Assembly (NCBI GenBank): GCA_000688615.1
Contig: JHVA01000001.1
Location: 4,261,001 to 4,325,000, forward strand
Origin: Acidobacteriaceae bacterium KBS 146
Lineage (GTDB): Bacteria > Acidobacteriota > Terriglobia > Terriglobales > Acidobacteriaceae
Direction of reading: 5' to 3'
Length of the DNA: 64,000 nt
The notes below the pieces were generated by a model, which ran no database searches, was not told the origin of the DNA, and worked only from the letters and a program-made list of their open reading frames with translations. Shown here piece after piece: positions 24,788 through 34,121 of the stretch. Within the stretch, counting starts at the first letter, position 1; each line of letters begins with the position of its first letter. The translations under genes and the position numbers were made by a program.

Positions 24788-27127
24788 GTGCCGAGCTTAC
24801 ACAGACGCGAAAATAGTGCCGTTGAAACGGCCTCTGAGCCTCTCTGGCAACGCCTCTTTCGGCAGTTGATCGAGTGGCGCGAGTATCCCAGCCGCCGACG
24901 CGCCCGTCTTGTTACCTTTTATGTCCTGCTCTCGCTCTCCGCTGTTTTCGGGGCGATGTGCGGGTTGATGCTCGTCTATTCGATTGATCTCCCAGAGGTC
25001 GATGATCTCACCCGTTACCGCCCTAACACGACAACGGAGCTGCTGGATGTGCATGGGCGTCCGTTTGGGTCGTTCGCTTTGGAGCGTCGCGTGGTGGTCC
25101 CCTACTCAGACTTTCCTCCTGTTTTGAAACAGGCGATTTTGTCAATCGAAGACAAGAGCTTCGAAAGCAACTGGGGAGTCAATCTTGTCCGTGCCATGGG
25201 TGCTGCCTATCGCGATCTGCACTCCCAGGGAAAAGCGCAAGGCGCGTCTACGCTCACCATGCAGTTATCGCGGAATCTCTTTCTCTCTACGGAGAAGACG
25301 TATGGCAGAAAGTTTCAGGAGGTCATTCTCTCGATGCAGATCGAGAGGCGGTTCACAAAGAGTCAGATCTTTGAGCTGTATGCGAACCAGATTTACCTCG
25401 GACGGGGAACCTACGGCTTTGAGGCGGGAGCGGAGTATTACTTCAACAAACACGTACGCGATCTGACCTTGCCCGAGGCTGCTCTGCTGGCAGCTCTTCC
25501 GAAGGGGCCGGAGTATTACTCCCCGGTGCGTTATCCCGACCGTGCACTGAAACGTAGAAACCTAGTTCTGAGCGAGATGAAGCAGGACGGCGAAATCACG
25601 GCTGACCAGGAAGAGAAGGCGAAAGCATCTCCGCTGGGCCTGCATATCGAGCCTCCTGCGAACAGCACTGCCCCCTACTTTGTAGAGGAGGTTCGTCGGC
25701 AGCTCGAGAAGGAGTATGGCGTGGAAGAGGTCCATGGTGCAGGCCTGCGCGTCTACACCACCCTGGATCTCGACCTGCAAGCGGTGGCGAACAAAGCCGT
25801 GCTGGATGGAGCCGCGACTTACGAGCGTCGTGAGGGATGGAAGGGCGATCTGGCGAACATTGTGCTTTCCGGCAGTGACGTGGAGAGCTACAAGCATCCT
25901 GACTGGACCCAGCCAATTGCGAAAGACACCTACATTCACGGCGTTATCACCTCGGTTGAGCCCAGGAGAGTCACGGTAAAGCTGGGAACGCAGATTGCTG
26001 TCCTGTCTCCAGAAGATTGGCAATGGACGCAATACGCTGAAGCGGACAGTTTTCTTCGCAACGGTGATCTTGTCTATCTGAAGATCAATGGACCGGGGCC
26101 TGCCGGAACATGGAAGGCATCGCTCGAGCAGGACACCGGCGCGCAGGCAGCGCTGATGGCCGTCGATAACGCGACTGGCGAGGTTATTGCAATGGTAGGC
26201 GGACGCGACTTCGCGTTATCGCAGTTCAACCGCGCGACACAGGCAAAGCGCCAGGTAGGCTCGTCCTTTAAGCCGTATGTTTATACGACAGCCATCGAAG
26301 CGGGCGCGAAGCTGACAGACATCATCGTGGACGGGCCTACAACGTTTCCGACTCCCAGCGGACCCTATACGCCTCACAATTATGAGGGTAATTACATGGG
26401 GGCGATGTCGCTGGAGTACGCGTTTGCGGAGTCTCGGAATATCCCTGCACTGAAGCTGGCATCGCACGTCGGCATCCGGAAGGTCATCGATACAGCACAT
26501 CGCTTCGGAGTTACGAGCGACATTCCAGCTTTCTTGCCGGTAGCTCTAGGGTCGGCTGACATTACGTTGTACGACCAGGTGGGCGCCTACAGCGTCTTCC
26601 CCAATGATGGAATAAGAATCGCACCGCATTACATCCGGAAGGTGACCCAGGCAGATGGCCTGCCTCTCGATGAAAAGCCTACTGACGTGCGGGAAGTCAT
26701 CTCGGTCGAGACAGCAAGAACGATGATGCAGCTCCTTCAGGCGGTCGTTCGCATGGGGACGGGAGCTCGCGCCTCGCAACTAAACCATCCGCTCGGTGGC
26801 AAGACAGGTACGACGAACAACTACACGGATGCCTGGTTCATCGGCTTTTCTCCTTCTGTTACCTGCGGAACCTGGATTGGCTTCGATACCCGTCAGTCCC
26901 TGGGAGACAAGGAGACTGGCGCGCGTGCGGCTTTGCCCATCTGGATGGATTTCATGAAAGCTGAGATCGCCAATAAGCCGAATGAGGTCTTCCCTGCTGA
27001 AGGAGCTCCAAAGAAAGCTCTCAGTGTCGCGGTCAATAAATCCACGACGTCGAAGGGCGTTCTTCCCAAGAGTTCTTCCGATGACGGCAGTCACGAAGCG
27101 GGTCCTGAAGGTTCTACACCACACTGA
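24788..27127 (+). CDS. Class A penicillin-binding protein (PBP1A type)
   Basis: Bifunctional peptidoglycan transglycosylase/transpeptidase, 779 residues from a GTG start. A short cytoplasmic tail precedes a transmembrane helix at about 41-65 (VTFYVLLSLSAVFGAMCGLMLVY). GT51 motifs: AILSIEDKSFESNWG (catalytic Glu121; the usual His of EDxxFxxHxG is Asn128), GASTLTMQLSRN (first Gln of the TQQ motif is Met), RKFQEVILSMQIE and IFELYANQIYLG. Transpeptidase motifs are complete: VGSSFKPY (SxxK), ESRN (SxN) and GGKTGTT (KTG). It ends 5 bases from the ribF tail on the other strand. Confidence 0.93.
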   Translation: MPSLHRRENSAVETASEPLWQRLFRQLIEWREYPSRRRARLVTFYVLLSLSAVFGAMCGLMLVYSIDLPEVDDLTRYRPNTTTELLDVHGRPFGSFALERRVVVPYSDFPPVLKQAILSIEDKSFESNWGVNLVRAMGAAYRDLHSQGKAQGASTLTMQLSRNLFLSTEKTYGRKFQEVILSMQIERRFTKSQIFELYANQIYLGRGTYGFEAGAEYYFNKHVRDLTLPEAALLAALPKGPEYYSPVRYPDRALKRRNLVLSEMKQDGEITADQEEKAKASPLGLHIEPPANSTAPYFVEEVRRQLEKEYGVEEVHGAGLRVYTTLDLDLQAVANKAVLDGAATYERREGWKGDLANIVLSGSDVESYKHPDWTQPIAKDTYIHGVITSVEPRRVTVKLGTQIAVLSPEDWQWTQYAEADSFLRNGDLVYLKINGPGPAGTWKASLEQDTGAQAALMAVDNATGEVIAMVGGRDFALSQFNRATQAKRQVGSSFKPYVYTTAIEAGAKLTDIIVDGPTTFPTPSGPYTPHNYEGNYMGAMSLEYAFAESRNIPALKLASHVGIRKVIDTAHRFGVTSDIPAFLPVALGSADITLYDQVGAYSVFPNDGIRIAPHYIRKVTQADGLPLDEKPTDVREVISVETARTMMQLLQAVVRMGTGARASQLNHPLGGKTGTTNNYTDAWFIGFSPSVTCGTWIGFDTRQSLGDKETGARAALPIWMDFMKAEIANKPNEVFPAEGAPKKALSVAVNKSTTSKGVLPKSSSDDGSHEAGPEGSTPH

Positions 27128-27132
27128 GCCGG

Positions 27133-28101
27133 CTACAGGTTCGAGAGCCCTTTCCATAAAGAAAAATATCGCTGGGCGTGGCGCACATCGCGCCCGATCT
27201 GCTCGCGGAGAGCTTCCGGGGATGGCCAGCGGATTTCGTCGCGCAGGCGCTTCAGAAAGGTGAGTTGCAGCGGAGTGTGCTCCGTCAGTGTGATTGGATG
27301 AAAGTTGAGCAGGTGCGACTCGATAGTGAAGGAGTCTTCCCCGAAGGTAGGCCGGTTTCCCACGTTCGTGACAGCCTGAAAGGTCTCACCGGCCACATCG
27401 AGTGTAGTGATGTAAACTCCGATCGCAGGAATCAGCTCCGCGTACGGTGCGAGATTTATGGTTGGAACTGTGTATAGCGTGCCGTATCCCCGTCCGGACG
27501 CCGGAGTGCCGACGATCGCAAAAGAGCGACCGAGGAGGCAGCGTGCATCGCCCATGTCGCCAGCAGCGATGAGCGTACGAATTCGGGTCGAAGATACTTC
27601 ATGGCCGCGCAGCCGTAGCGGTGAGTCGATGGCGACTCGAAATCCAAGTTCGTTGCCGAGAGCTTCGAGCGATTCCACTCCTGCCTCAGCGCGATAGCCA
27701 AAGCGGAAATTCTCTCCCTCATGCAGTTCAACCACGCCAAGCCGCTCTTTCAGGGTCTGTTGTGCAAAAGCCCGAGCAGTTGTGTGAGATAGCTCTTGCG
27801 TGAAAGGAAGCACAACGGTGGCGTCGAGCCCGGTGGCAGCGAGGAGATCCAGCTTCTGCGCAAGAGGAGTTATAAGAGGGCGCCGACTTTCCGGATGAAG
27901 AATATGAGCAGGATGCGGATCGAAGGTGATGGCAACGGATTGCGCGCCGAGGTTCCGGGATCGCGCAATGACCTCGCGGATGACCTTTTGATGTCCGCGA
28001 TGGACACCATCGAAGTTGCCGATGGTGGCGACCGTAGGGCCAAAGGGAGCCGGAAGTTCAGCGAGGGAGCGAAAGATCTGCATGCTTCTCGTACCTGTCA
28101 T
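27133..28101 (-). CDS. ribF: Bifunctional riboflavin kinase / FAD synthetase
   Basis: Converts riboflavin to FMN and FAD. 322 residues. The N-terminal adenylyltransferase domain carries TIGNFDGVHRGHQKVI and the TFDPHPAHIL and FRFG motifs; the C-terminal kinase domain carries GRGYGTLYTVPTINL and GNRPTFGED with the catalytic ESHLLNF Glu. It follows the MBL hydrolase gene directly: that gene's TAG is adjacent to this ATG (28101). A second ATG at 28083 (MQIFRSL) matches family N-termini and may be the true start. Confidence 0.94.
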   Translation of the reverse strand: MTGTRSMQIFRSLAELPAPFGPTVATIGNFDGVHRGHQKVIREVIARSRNLGAQSVAITFDPHPAHILHPESRRPLITPLAQKLDLLAATGLDATVVLPFTQELSHTTARAFAQQTLKERLGVVELHEGENFRFGYRAEAGVESLEALGNELGFRVAIDSPLRLRGHEVSSTRIRTLIAAGDMGDARCLLGRSFAIVGTPASGRGYGTLYTVPTINLAPYAELIPAIGVYITTLDVAGETFQAVTNVGNRPTFGEDSFTIESHLLNFHPITLTEHTPLQLTFLKRLRDEIRWPSPEALREQIGRDVRHAQRYFSLWKGLSNL

Positions 28102-28905
28102 CTAGGCGATCTCGAAGTTGAGTTGTAGACCGTCGTAGGCGAGCCGAACATGGGGCGGCAACTCGGCTTCGGTGGGGGCATGATCAAGATCGTGACTGAT
28201 GTGAGTAAAGAAGGCTCGCCGAGGGCGGAGTTGCTCGACAAAAGCCAAAGAACGCTCTAAATGCGAGTGGCTGGGATGCGGCTGGCGGCGAAGGGCGTCG
28301 AGGATAAGGATGTCGAGATCTTGAAGAAGCGGGATGCTTTCGGCAGGAATATCGCTCATATCGGTGAGGTAGGCGGCGGATCCGAAGCGGTAGCCGGTGA
28401 TGGTTTGCGGCCCATGGGAGACCGGAATTCTACGGAAACAGGCGCCGAAGATATCGACACCGGCTCCTGGGATGTCTTCATTGAGCGGATGGAGGGCGAC
28501 TCTGGCAGCTGTTGAGTAGCGCTCCCGTTCGCTGAAGGTGTAGTTGAAGATTCTTCTCAGGGTTTCGGTCGTTTCGGAATCCGCATAGAGCGGCAGGTTC
28601 TCCTTCAGCCGGAAGCTGAGAGGGCGCAGGTCATCGAAGCCGAGTATGTGGTCGGCATGTCCATGCGTGTAAAGAACGGCGTCGACGTGCCGGATGCTCT
28701 CGCGAATCGCCTGCGCATGGAAGTCCGGGCCTGTATCGACGAGGACGACACGATTGTTGTAGCTGAGGCGCAACGACGGCCGGGTGCGACGGTTGCGTGG
28801 ATCGCCTTCCGAAGAAACGGCGGAAGCACACACCGCGCAGTCGCAGCCCAGCGTAGGCACCCCCATCGAAGTGCCGGTTCCGAGAAAGGTGAGAGTTGCG
28901 TCCAT
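28102..28905 (-). CDS. MBL-fold phosphodiesterase-like hydrolase, PhnP type
   Basis: 267 residues. The N-terminus LTFLGTGTSMGVPTLGCDCAVC with a GCxCxVC cluster is the PhnP/YcbX-like mark of a structural zinc site. The metallo-beta-lactamase metal motif is THGHADHILGFDD, followed by SHGPQTITGYRF and FFTHISHDLDHA. PhnP cleaves cyclic phosphoribosyl phosphates, but no other C-P lyase gene is present here, so the substrate is open. It is third in a compact minus-strand set DUF1844 - MBL - ribF, with 2 bases to the DUF1844 stop and none to ribF. Confidence 0.82.
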   Translation of the reverse strand: MDATLTFLGTGTSMGVPTLGCDCAVCASAVSSEGDPRNRRTRPSLRLSYNNRVVLVDTGPDFHAQAIRESIRHVDAVLYTHGHADHILGFDDLRPLSFRLKENLPLYADSETTETLRRIFNYTFSERERYSTAARVALHPLNEDIPGAGVDIFGACFRRIPVSHGPQTITGYRFGSAAYLTDMSDIPAESIPLLQDLDILILDALRRQPHPSHSHLERSLAFVEQLRPRRAFFTHISHDLDHAPTEAELPPHVRLAYDGLQLNFEIA

Positions 28906-28907
28906 TC

Positions 28908-29537
28908 CTAGCGAACGATGCTCGGTTTCCCTGGATTGCCTGGTGCTGTATTGGGAGCTTTGGCCGCAGCGGAGCGAGCCAGGGCCTGAGTGATCTCAAG
29001 AAATCCCATACGGACTTCGAAGAGAGCGCTGTCGAGAAGGCGCTGCTCAGAGATTGTCAGATTGCCTTTAGTCTTCTCCATTAGGATTCCCAGCATATCG
29101 ATGCTCTGCCGCGCTCCCATCAGATCGACCTGCGGCTGCTGGCCTTCCGGAGTTGCTCCTCCAAGCTGCACAATCGTCGTCATGTAGATCGACTGTACGA
29201 GCGTCTCGAAGTTCATCGCCGGTGGATGGTCTGCACCTGGATTTGCCGCACGGATTGCGGTATCGAGACGATCCGAGGTGGCCTCGTAAGCAGCGCGTGC
29301 CTGCTCCGCCTGCTCCTCCGTGGGGCCGGCAAGCAACTCCTCATCCAGAGAGTCTTCCGACTTGTCTTCTGCAGAAGCCTCCGCCACGACCGCAGGCGGC
29401 GGGGTCAGGGGTTCTGCTGTTTGCGCCGTCTCGCGTTCGTCGGATTCCGGTGTCGGGTCGGCGTCGGGACGAAGCTCCCCATCAAGGTTGAACTTGCGGC
29501 GATCTGTGATGACAAAGGGCTTATTTTGCTCGGACAT
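28908..29537 (-). CDS. DUF1844 protein
   Basis: 209 residues, no signal peptide. The N-terminal half is acidic and low in complexity (E/A/P-rich, about residues 25-80). The C-terminal half is the DUF1844 helical domain: MNFETLVQSIYMTTIVQLGG, then PQVDLMGARQSIDMLGILMEKTKGNLTISEQRLLDSALFEVRMGFLEI. Function unknown. It lies upstream of the PhnP-like and ribF genes and 14 bases after the YgfZ-like gene on the same strand, so the four probably share a transcript. Confidence 0.75.
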   Translation of the reverse strand: MSEQNKPFVITDRRKFNLDGELRPDADPTPESDERETAQTAEPLTPPPAVVAEASAEDKSEDSLDEELLAGPTEEQAEQARAAYEATSDRLDTAIRAANPGADHPPAMNFETLVQSIYMTTIVQLGGATPEGQQPQVDLMGARQSIDMLGILMEKTKGNLTISEQRLLDSALFEVRMGFLEITQALARSAAAKAPNTAPGNPGKPSIVR

Positions 29538-29551
29538 AGTCGATTTCTCTC

Positions 29552-30610
29552 TTAGGAATCAGATGCTTGGGGCGGCGGTTCCGTCGCTGTTGTCGAAATA
29601 GGAGAAGAGGTCGGGGAGGCGACGCCACCCAGATAATGCAACGGCTCGCGACGGTCGAGAGCCTCGCGCCGGATATAACCGAGCCCCAGTTGTAGAGATC
29701 CTCCATCTTCGTTGGAGATTGGAAGAGACATGGCACTGGTAAGTTCACCGACCTGCTTCTCTCCGGCTGTAAGGGCAGTTCCTGAGGGCGGCAGCGAGCC
29801 TTCAAGGCGAAATGTCGTAAACGTGCGATGGACACTGCCCCGAGACCGGATGCGTTCAACGATCTCCTGCCCGAGATAGCAACCCTTGTTGAAGTGCAGG
29901 GCGCGAGTCTGATTGGTCTCCTGTGGCAGATCCCGGTCCCGAATATCTGTGCCGTAGAGCGGCGTTCCTTCTAGAACCCGCAGCCAGTCAATGGCGGCCT
30001 GTTCGCAGGGGACTGCGCCGGCACCTTCTAGGGCCTGACGGAGTTTGCGGGAGCCTTCGGCGTTTGCTGTCCATAGCTCAAATCGGGGAACGATGTCTCC
30101 GTGTGCGCGAATGACGATGACCGTGGAGGAGTTCCAGGATAGCGTTTGCGATTCGAGCTCCTTACCGCTGCCGGAAGCGATTCCGAGCTTCGCCAGAAGC
30201 GATGGAGCCTGAGGGCCAATCAGCGTCAATCCGTGACGGCTCTCGGTGATGTCTACCAGTTCGACATCATCCATGATGATGTAGTGGTCAAGGTATGGAA
30301 TCAGTGTCGGGACCTGCTGCAGGTTGGTCTCAATCAAAAGCTCATCTTCCGAGGCAAAGATATTGCCGTCGGCTTGAATCCGTCCCTGTGCATTGAGAAA
30401 GAAGTTGTAGGCCCCGGTTCCTGGCGCAAGGTCTTGAACTGAGTTGGTTGCCATGCCATTGAGCCAGCGGGTCCGGTCCGAGCCCGTTACCCTTATCCAT
30501 CCCGTGTGGTCTAAAGGAGCGATGCCTGCGCCATGCAGAAGGGCGTTGAGTTGCGGATCGGATGCGGTAGGGATTGCAGCATGCGTATTGGAGGGGGATG
30601 CTGTCGTCAT
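29552..30610 (-). CDS. ygfZ: YgfZ/GcvT-like folate-binding Fe-S cluster assembly protein
   Basis: 352 residues. It has the GcvT-type tetrahydrofolate-binding fold and the YgfZ signature KGCYLGQEIVERIRSRG, with the conserved Cys essential in E. coli YgfZ. Other family stretches are WIRVTGSDRTRWLNGMATN and LRVLEGTPLYGTDI. YgfZ helps repair or assemble certain Fe-S enzymes such as MiaB. I placed the start at the ATG at 30610 (MTTASPSN); the frame is open to 30706, but that extra part is Ser/Arg-rich and unlike the family. Divergent from the metalloprotease-like gene. Confidence 0.86.
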   Translation of the reverse strand: MTTASPSNTHAAIPTASDPQLNALLHGAGIAPLDHTGWIRVTGSDRTRWLNGMATNSVQDLAPGTGAYNFFLNAQGRIQADGNIFASEDELLIETNLQQVPTLIPYLDHYIIMDDVELVDITESRHGLTLIGPQAPSLLAKLGIASGSGKELESQTLSWNSSTVIVIRAHGDIVPRFELWTANAEGSRKLRQALEGAGAVPCEQAAIDWLRVLEGTPLYGTDIRDRDLPQETNQTRALHFNKGCYLGQEIVERIRSRGSVHRTFTTFRLEGSLPPSGTALTAGEKQVGELTSAMSLPISNEDGGSLQLGLGYIRREALDRREPLHYLGGVASPTSSPISTTATEPPPQASDS

Positions 30611-30681
30611 AGAGCCAGCACGCGACGTCCTGCTTGGACTCTGCGTACACTTGATTATAGCGGTCTTAGAGAGGGGTAGGT

Positions 30682-32256
30682 TTGCAGCCAGGCTTGGTGA
30701 AAACAAGGGTGGGGCGATTAGAACGATGGGTCGCGGGATCGATCTTACTGGCGGGTTGCTTCGTCACCGCTTTGGGACAGGTACCTGGCCAGAGCAAAGA
30801 AGACGACAATAAGCCGCACGCACCGATGACAAAACAGGAGGCGAAGGAACTGTTTCGCTCCGTCGACGAGATTCTGGGCTTCGTCAGCGCAGACACCAAG
30901 CTTCCCATCCAACACAGCGTCAAGCGCAATCTGATTTCTCGAGAAGAGGTAACGAAATATCTCAGGAAGAAGTTTGACGAAGACGAGAGCACCCGGAGAA
31001 TGCAGCGCTCGGAGCTGGTGTTGAAAAAGTTCGGCCTTCTGGACCGCGACTTTCACCTGCGACCATTCCTGTTGTCTCTATTGACCGAGCAGATCGCCGG
31101 CTTTTATGACAACAAGACGAGAACGGTCAATCTGTTGGACTGGATCGAACCTGATGAGCAGAAACCTGTCCTGGCCCATGAGCTCACGCATGCTCTGCAG
31201 GACCAGAAGGTTGATCTGACGAAGTGGTCTGACATTAGTCTCGAAGGCGTCTCGCATAACGTACAGGACGACAATCGTCACCTGCAGGTTGACGAAGCGG
31301 ACACGGCCCGTGAGGCCGTAGCTGAGGGGCAGGCGATGGCGACCTTTATCGACTACACGATGCAGTCTTCCGGTAAGACCCTTGCGGACGCTCCCCCCGA
31401 AATGATGTCTCGCCTCAAGGGAATGGTGGGGGACACCACAGGCTCGCCTGTGCTGGCGCGCGCTCCTTTGCTGCTGCAGGAGTCGCTCCTGTTTCCTTAC
31501 ACAGATGGCCTGAATTTTGAACATTCCGTTCTGGTGAAGGGAGGTAAAGACGCTGCTTTTGCAGGCGTGCTCGCAAACCCGCCCTCCTCGAGCTTCGAGA
31601 TTCTTCATCCAGAGCAGTACATTGCCCATGTACCTGTGCCAGTCCTACGGATGCCCGATATTCACCCCCTTCTGGATGCCGACTGGGAGCCTTATGACCT
31701 GGGCGTGATGGGAGAGCTGGACGTTCGCATCCTCGCAGAGCTGTTCGGAGGACGTGAGATTGCAGATGGCCTCGGTCCGGAGTGGAACGGAGGTGTCTAT
31801 TACGCTGCCCAGCGCAAGGCGGCGACCGCCGCGGAGAGGGAGACTACGGCCTCCATCGGTCTCCTGTACTACTCGCAATGGAAGAATGCAGATTCCGCCA
31901 GCACTTTTATGCGCATTTACGGCACGCAGCTGACCAGAAAATACTCGAATGTGACTCGGCGGCAAAAGGACGAGGCAGGTAACAACGAGCAGGTCTACTC
32001 CACCAATGAAGGAGATGTACTGCTTTCCCTCGATGGTTCGAGCGTCTTTGTCAGTGAGGGGTTTGACCTGGCGTTAGCGCACAAGCTGCGAGACAGCATT
32101 CGGGATGAGCAACCGAAGGGGCCTGTGCGTCTGGCCCAGACCGTTAGCGAGCCTGCTCTGTCGTTGTCTCGCTTATTGGGGGCTTATGGAGTTGTGAAGC
32201 CCGCTTTGCTGGAACGATATACTTCCCAAGGGCATAGGTTTGCGGGCCCTCAGTAG
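30682..32256 (+). CDS. Exported HExxH metalloprotease-like protein
   Basis: 524 residues from a TTG start behind GAGAGGGG. The hydrophobic segment WVAGSILLAGCFVTALGQ looks like a signal sequence. A zincin motif is visible: VLAHELTHALQDQ (HELTH at 166-170) with a possible third ligand Glu215 in EAVAEGQAMA, a gluzincin-like arrangement. It precedes mtnP by 18 bases. I do not recognise a named family; a putative secreted zinc peptidase of Acidobacteriota is the fairest call. The long C-terminal half (about 250-524) has no motif that I can name. Confidence 0.68.
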   Translation: MQPGLVKTRVGRLERWVAGSILLAGCFVTALGQVPGQSKEDDNKPHAPMTKQEAKELFRSVDEILGFVSADTKLPIQHSVKRNLISREEVTKYLRKKFDEDESTRRMQRSELVLKKFGLLDRDFHLRPFLLSLLTEQIAGFYDNKTRTVNLLDWIEPDEQKPVLAHELTHALQDQKVDLTKWSDISLEGVSHNVQDDNRHLQVDEADTAREAVAEGQAMATFIDYTMQSSGKTLADAPPEMMSRLKGMVGDTTGSPVLARAPLLLQESLLFPYTDGLNFEHSVLVKGGKDAAFAGVLANPPSSSFEILHPEQYIAHVPVPVLRMPDIHPLLDADWEPYDLGVMGELDVRILAELFGGREIADGLGPEWNGGVYYAAQRKAATAAERETTASIGLLYYSQWKNADSASTFMRIYGTQLTRKYSNVTRRQKDEAGNNEQVYSTNEGDVLLSLDGSSVFVSEGFDLALAHKLRDSIRDEQPKGPVRLAQTVSEPALSLSRLLGAYGVVKPALLERYTSQGHRFAGPQ

Positions 32257-32274
32257 ACAGGAGAGATACTTACT

Positions 32275-33141
32275 TTGACGAAGGCCGAGATTGGAATCAT
32301 TGGTGGCAGCGGGCTTTATGCGATGCCGGGGCTGACAGACGTTCATGAAGAAAAGCTGACAACTCCCTTTGGGGATCCCTCGGATGCCTTCGTGCTGGGA
32401 ACCCTCGAAGGACGACAAGTCGCGTTTCTCGCGCGACACGGACGTGGACACCGTCTGCTTCCTACAGAGTTGAACTTCCGCGCCAACATCTACGCGATGA
32501 AGATGCTTGGGGTGGAACGCATTCTCTCCGTTTCGGCGGTGGGCTCTCTCAAAGAAGAGCACAAGCCGACAGACTTCGTGATGCCCGATCAATTTATCGA
32601 CCGCACCTATGCCCGCACATCGACCTTCTTTGGTGAAGGAATTGTGGCGCATGTGGGGTTCGGCGATCCGGTTTGCGGCACGGTCTCATCAGCCTTTCAA
32701 AAGGCATGTGATCTCAGTGGAGTCGTGGGAAAGAGCGGCGGAACTTACGTCTGCATGGAAGGGCCTCAGTTTTCCACCCGAGCCGAATCAAACCTTTATC
32801 GTAGCTGGGGAGCGGATGTGATCGGCATGACGAATCTTCAGGAGGCGAAGCTCGCCCGTGAGGCCGAAATCTGCTACGCCACTATGGCGATGGTGACCGA
32901 TTACGACTGCTGGCGCGAAGGACATGACGACGTAACTGTTGATCAGATCGTTGCTGTGATGCACCAGAACTCCAAGAACGCGGAGAAGGTTGTTCGTGCC
33001 GCGGTCGCTGCGCTGCCGAAGGAACGAGGCTGCGCCTGCGGGGATGCCCTTAAATATGCCATCCTGACCGATCGCAAAGCTATTCCTGCGGAGACCAAGA
33101 CAAAGTTGGCTTTGCTGCTCGATAAATACTTGCAGGCATAA
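32275..33141 (+). CDS. mtnP: S-methyl-5'-thioadenosine phosphorylase
   Basis: Phosphorolysis of methylthioadenosine to adenine and 5-methylthioribose-1-phosphate in methionine salvage. 288 residues. PNP/MTAP class 2 signatures: [10 protein letters not shown] (phosphate), [48 protein letters not shown], and [19 protein letters not shown] with [10 protein letters not shown] for the base and ribose. The residues [18 protein letters not shown] and VTDYDCW fit MTAP rather than purine nucleoside phosphorylase. The start is a TTG with AGGAGA at 32259-32264; there is no earlier or nearby ATG that keeps GIIGG. Confidence 0.93.
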   Translation: MTKAEIGIIGGSGLYAMPGLTDVHEEKLTTPFGDPSDAFVLGTLEGRQVAFLARHGRGHRLLPTELNFRANIYAMKMLGVERILSVSAVGSLKEEHKPTDFVMPDQFIDRTYARTSTFFGEGIVAHVGFGDPVCGTVSSAFQKACDLSGVVGKSGGTYVCMEGPQFSTRAESNLYRSWGADVIGMTNLQEAKLAREAEICYATMAMVTDYDCWREGHDDVTVDQIVAVMHQNSKNAEKVVRAAVAALPKERGCACGDALKYAILTDRKAIPAETKTKLALLLDKYLQA

Positions 33142-33176
33142 AAGACAATACCGGCACTTAGAAAGAAAGAGGATAG

Positions 33177-34121
33177 ATGTCCATACTTGTCGTAGGATCG
33201 GTGGCGTTCGACAGCATTCAGACGCCGAGTGGATCTGTGGAGAACTGCCTGGGAGGAGCGGCAACGCACTTTGCTCTCGCCGCCAGCTATTTCACCGATG
33301 TCCGCGTGATTGCCGTCGTTGGGAAGGATTTTACGGAAGAGCACGAGGCTGTTTTGACCAGGCGCGGAATCGATACGCGCGGCCTGGAACGCGCAAACGG
33401 CCTGAGCTTCCATTGGTCTGGTTCTTATGTGAACAACCTGAACGAGGCTCAGACGCTGGGTACGGATCTGAATGTCTTCCAGGCGTTCGATCCCAAGATT
33501 CCCGAAGCCTACAGAGACAGCGAGTACCTCTTTCTGGCCAACATCGACCCGGTACTGCAGGCGCGAGTACGCAGCCAGATGCCCAAGGTACGCATGGTCT
33601 GCGGCGACACGATGAACTATTGGATCGCCGATCATGCAGCGAATCTTGCGAAGGTCCTGCGAGAGCTCGATGTACTGCTGATCAACGATGGAGAGGTGCG
33701 GATGCTTGCTGGAGATCGCAACCTTGTTCTCGCGGCAGAGAGGGTTCTTGCGATGGGACCTAAGACGCTGATCGTCAAGCATGGCGAGTACGGAGCGACG
33801 TCTTTTTTTGGTGAGAGATCATTTCCTGGAGGAATTCGTGCGCTGCACCCCTTCCGCGCTCCCGCTCTCCCGCTCGCTGAAGTCGTGGATCCGACAGGAG
33901 CGGGTGATTCCTTTGCTGGAGGCTTTTACGGTTATCTTGCTTCTCAGACAGAGCTGACACCGGCGGTCTTCCGCACGGCGATGTTCTACGGTGGCGTGAT
34001 GGGATCTTTTGCGGTGGAGCGTTTTGGAACAGAGCGCTTGCAGAATGTAACTCGCGAAGAGATTGACGAGCGGTTCAGGTTATTCAAGGAGATCTCACAC
34101 CTTGAGTACGCGAACGCGTAG
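33177..34121 (+). CDS. PfkB-family carbohydrate / nucleoside kinase
   Basis: 314 residues. Ribokinase fold, with the N-terminal GGAATHFALAASYF of the substrate site and the C-terminal PfkB signature EVVDPTGAGDSFAGGFYGYL carrying the catalytic Asp. ATP-dependent phosphorylation of a sugar or nucleoside; the substrate is not readable. Its place 35 bases after mtnP suggests a role in salvage of ribose or adenosine from methylthioadenosine, but that is inference only. The glycosyltransferase gene starts inside its last codons. Confidence 0.87.
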   Translation: MSILVVGSVAFDSIQTPSGSVENCLGGAATHFALAASYFTDVRVIAVVGKDFTEEHEAVLTRRGIDTRGLERANGLSFHWSGSYVNNLNEAQTLGTDLNVFQAFDPKIPEAYRDSEYLFLANIDPVLQARVRSQMPKVRMVCGDTMNYWIADHAANLAKVLRELDVLLINDGEVRMLAGDRNLVLAAERVLAMGPKTLIVKHGEYGATSFFGERSFPGGIRALHPFRAPALPLAEVVDPTGAGDSFAGGFYGYLASQTELTPAVFRTAMFYGGVMGSFAVERFGTERLQNVTREEIDERFRLFKEISHLEYANA

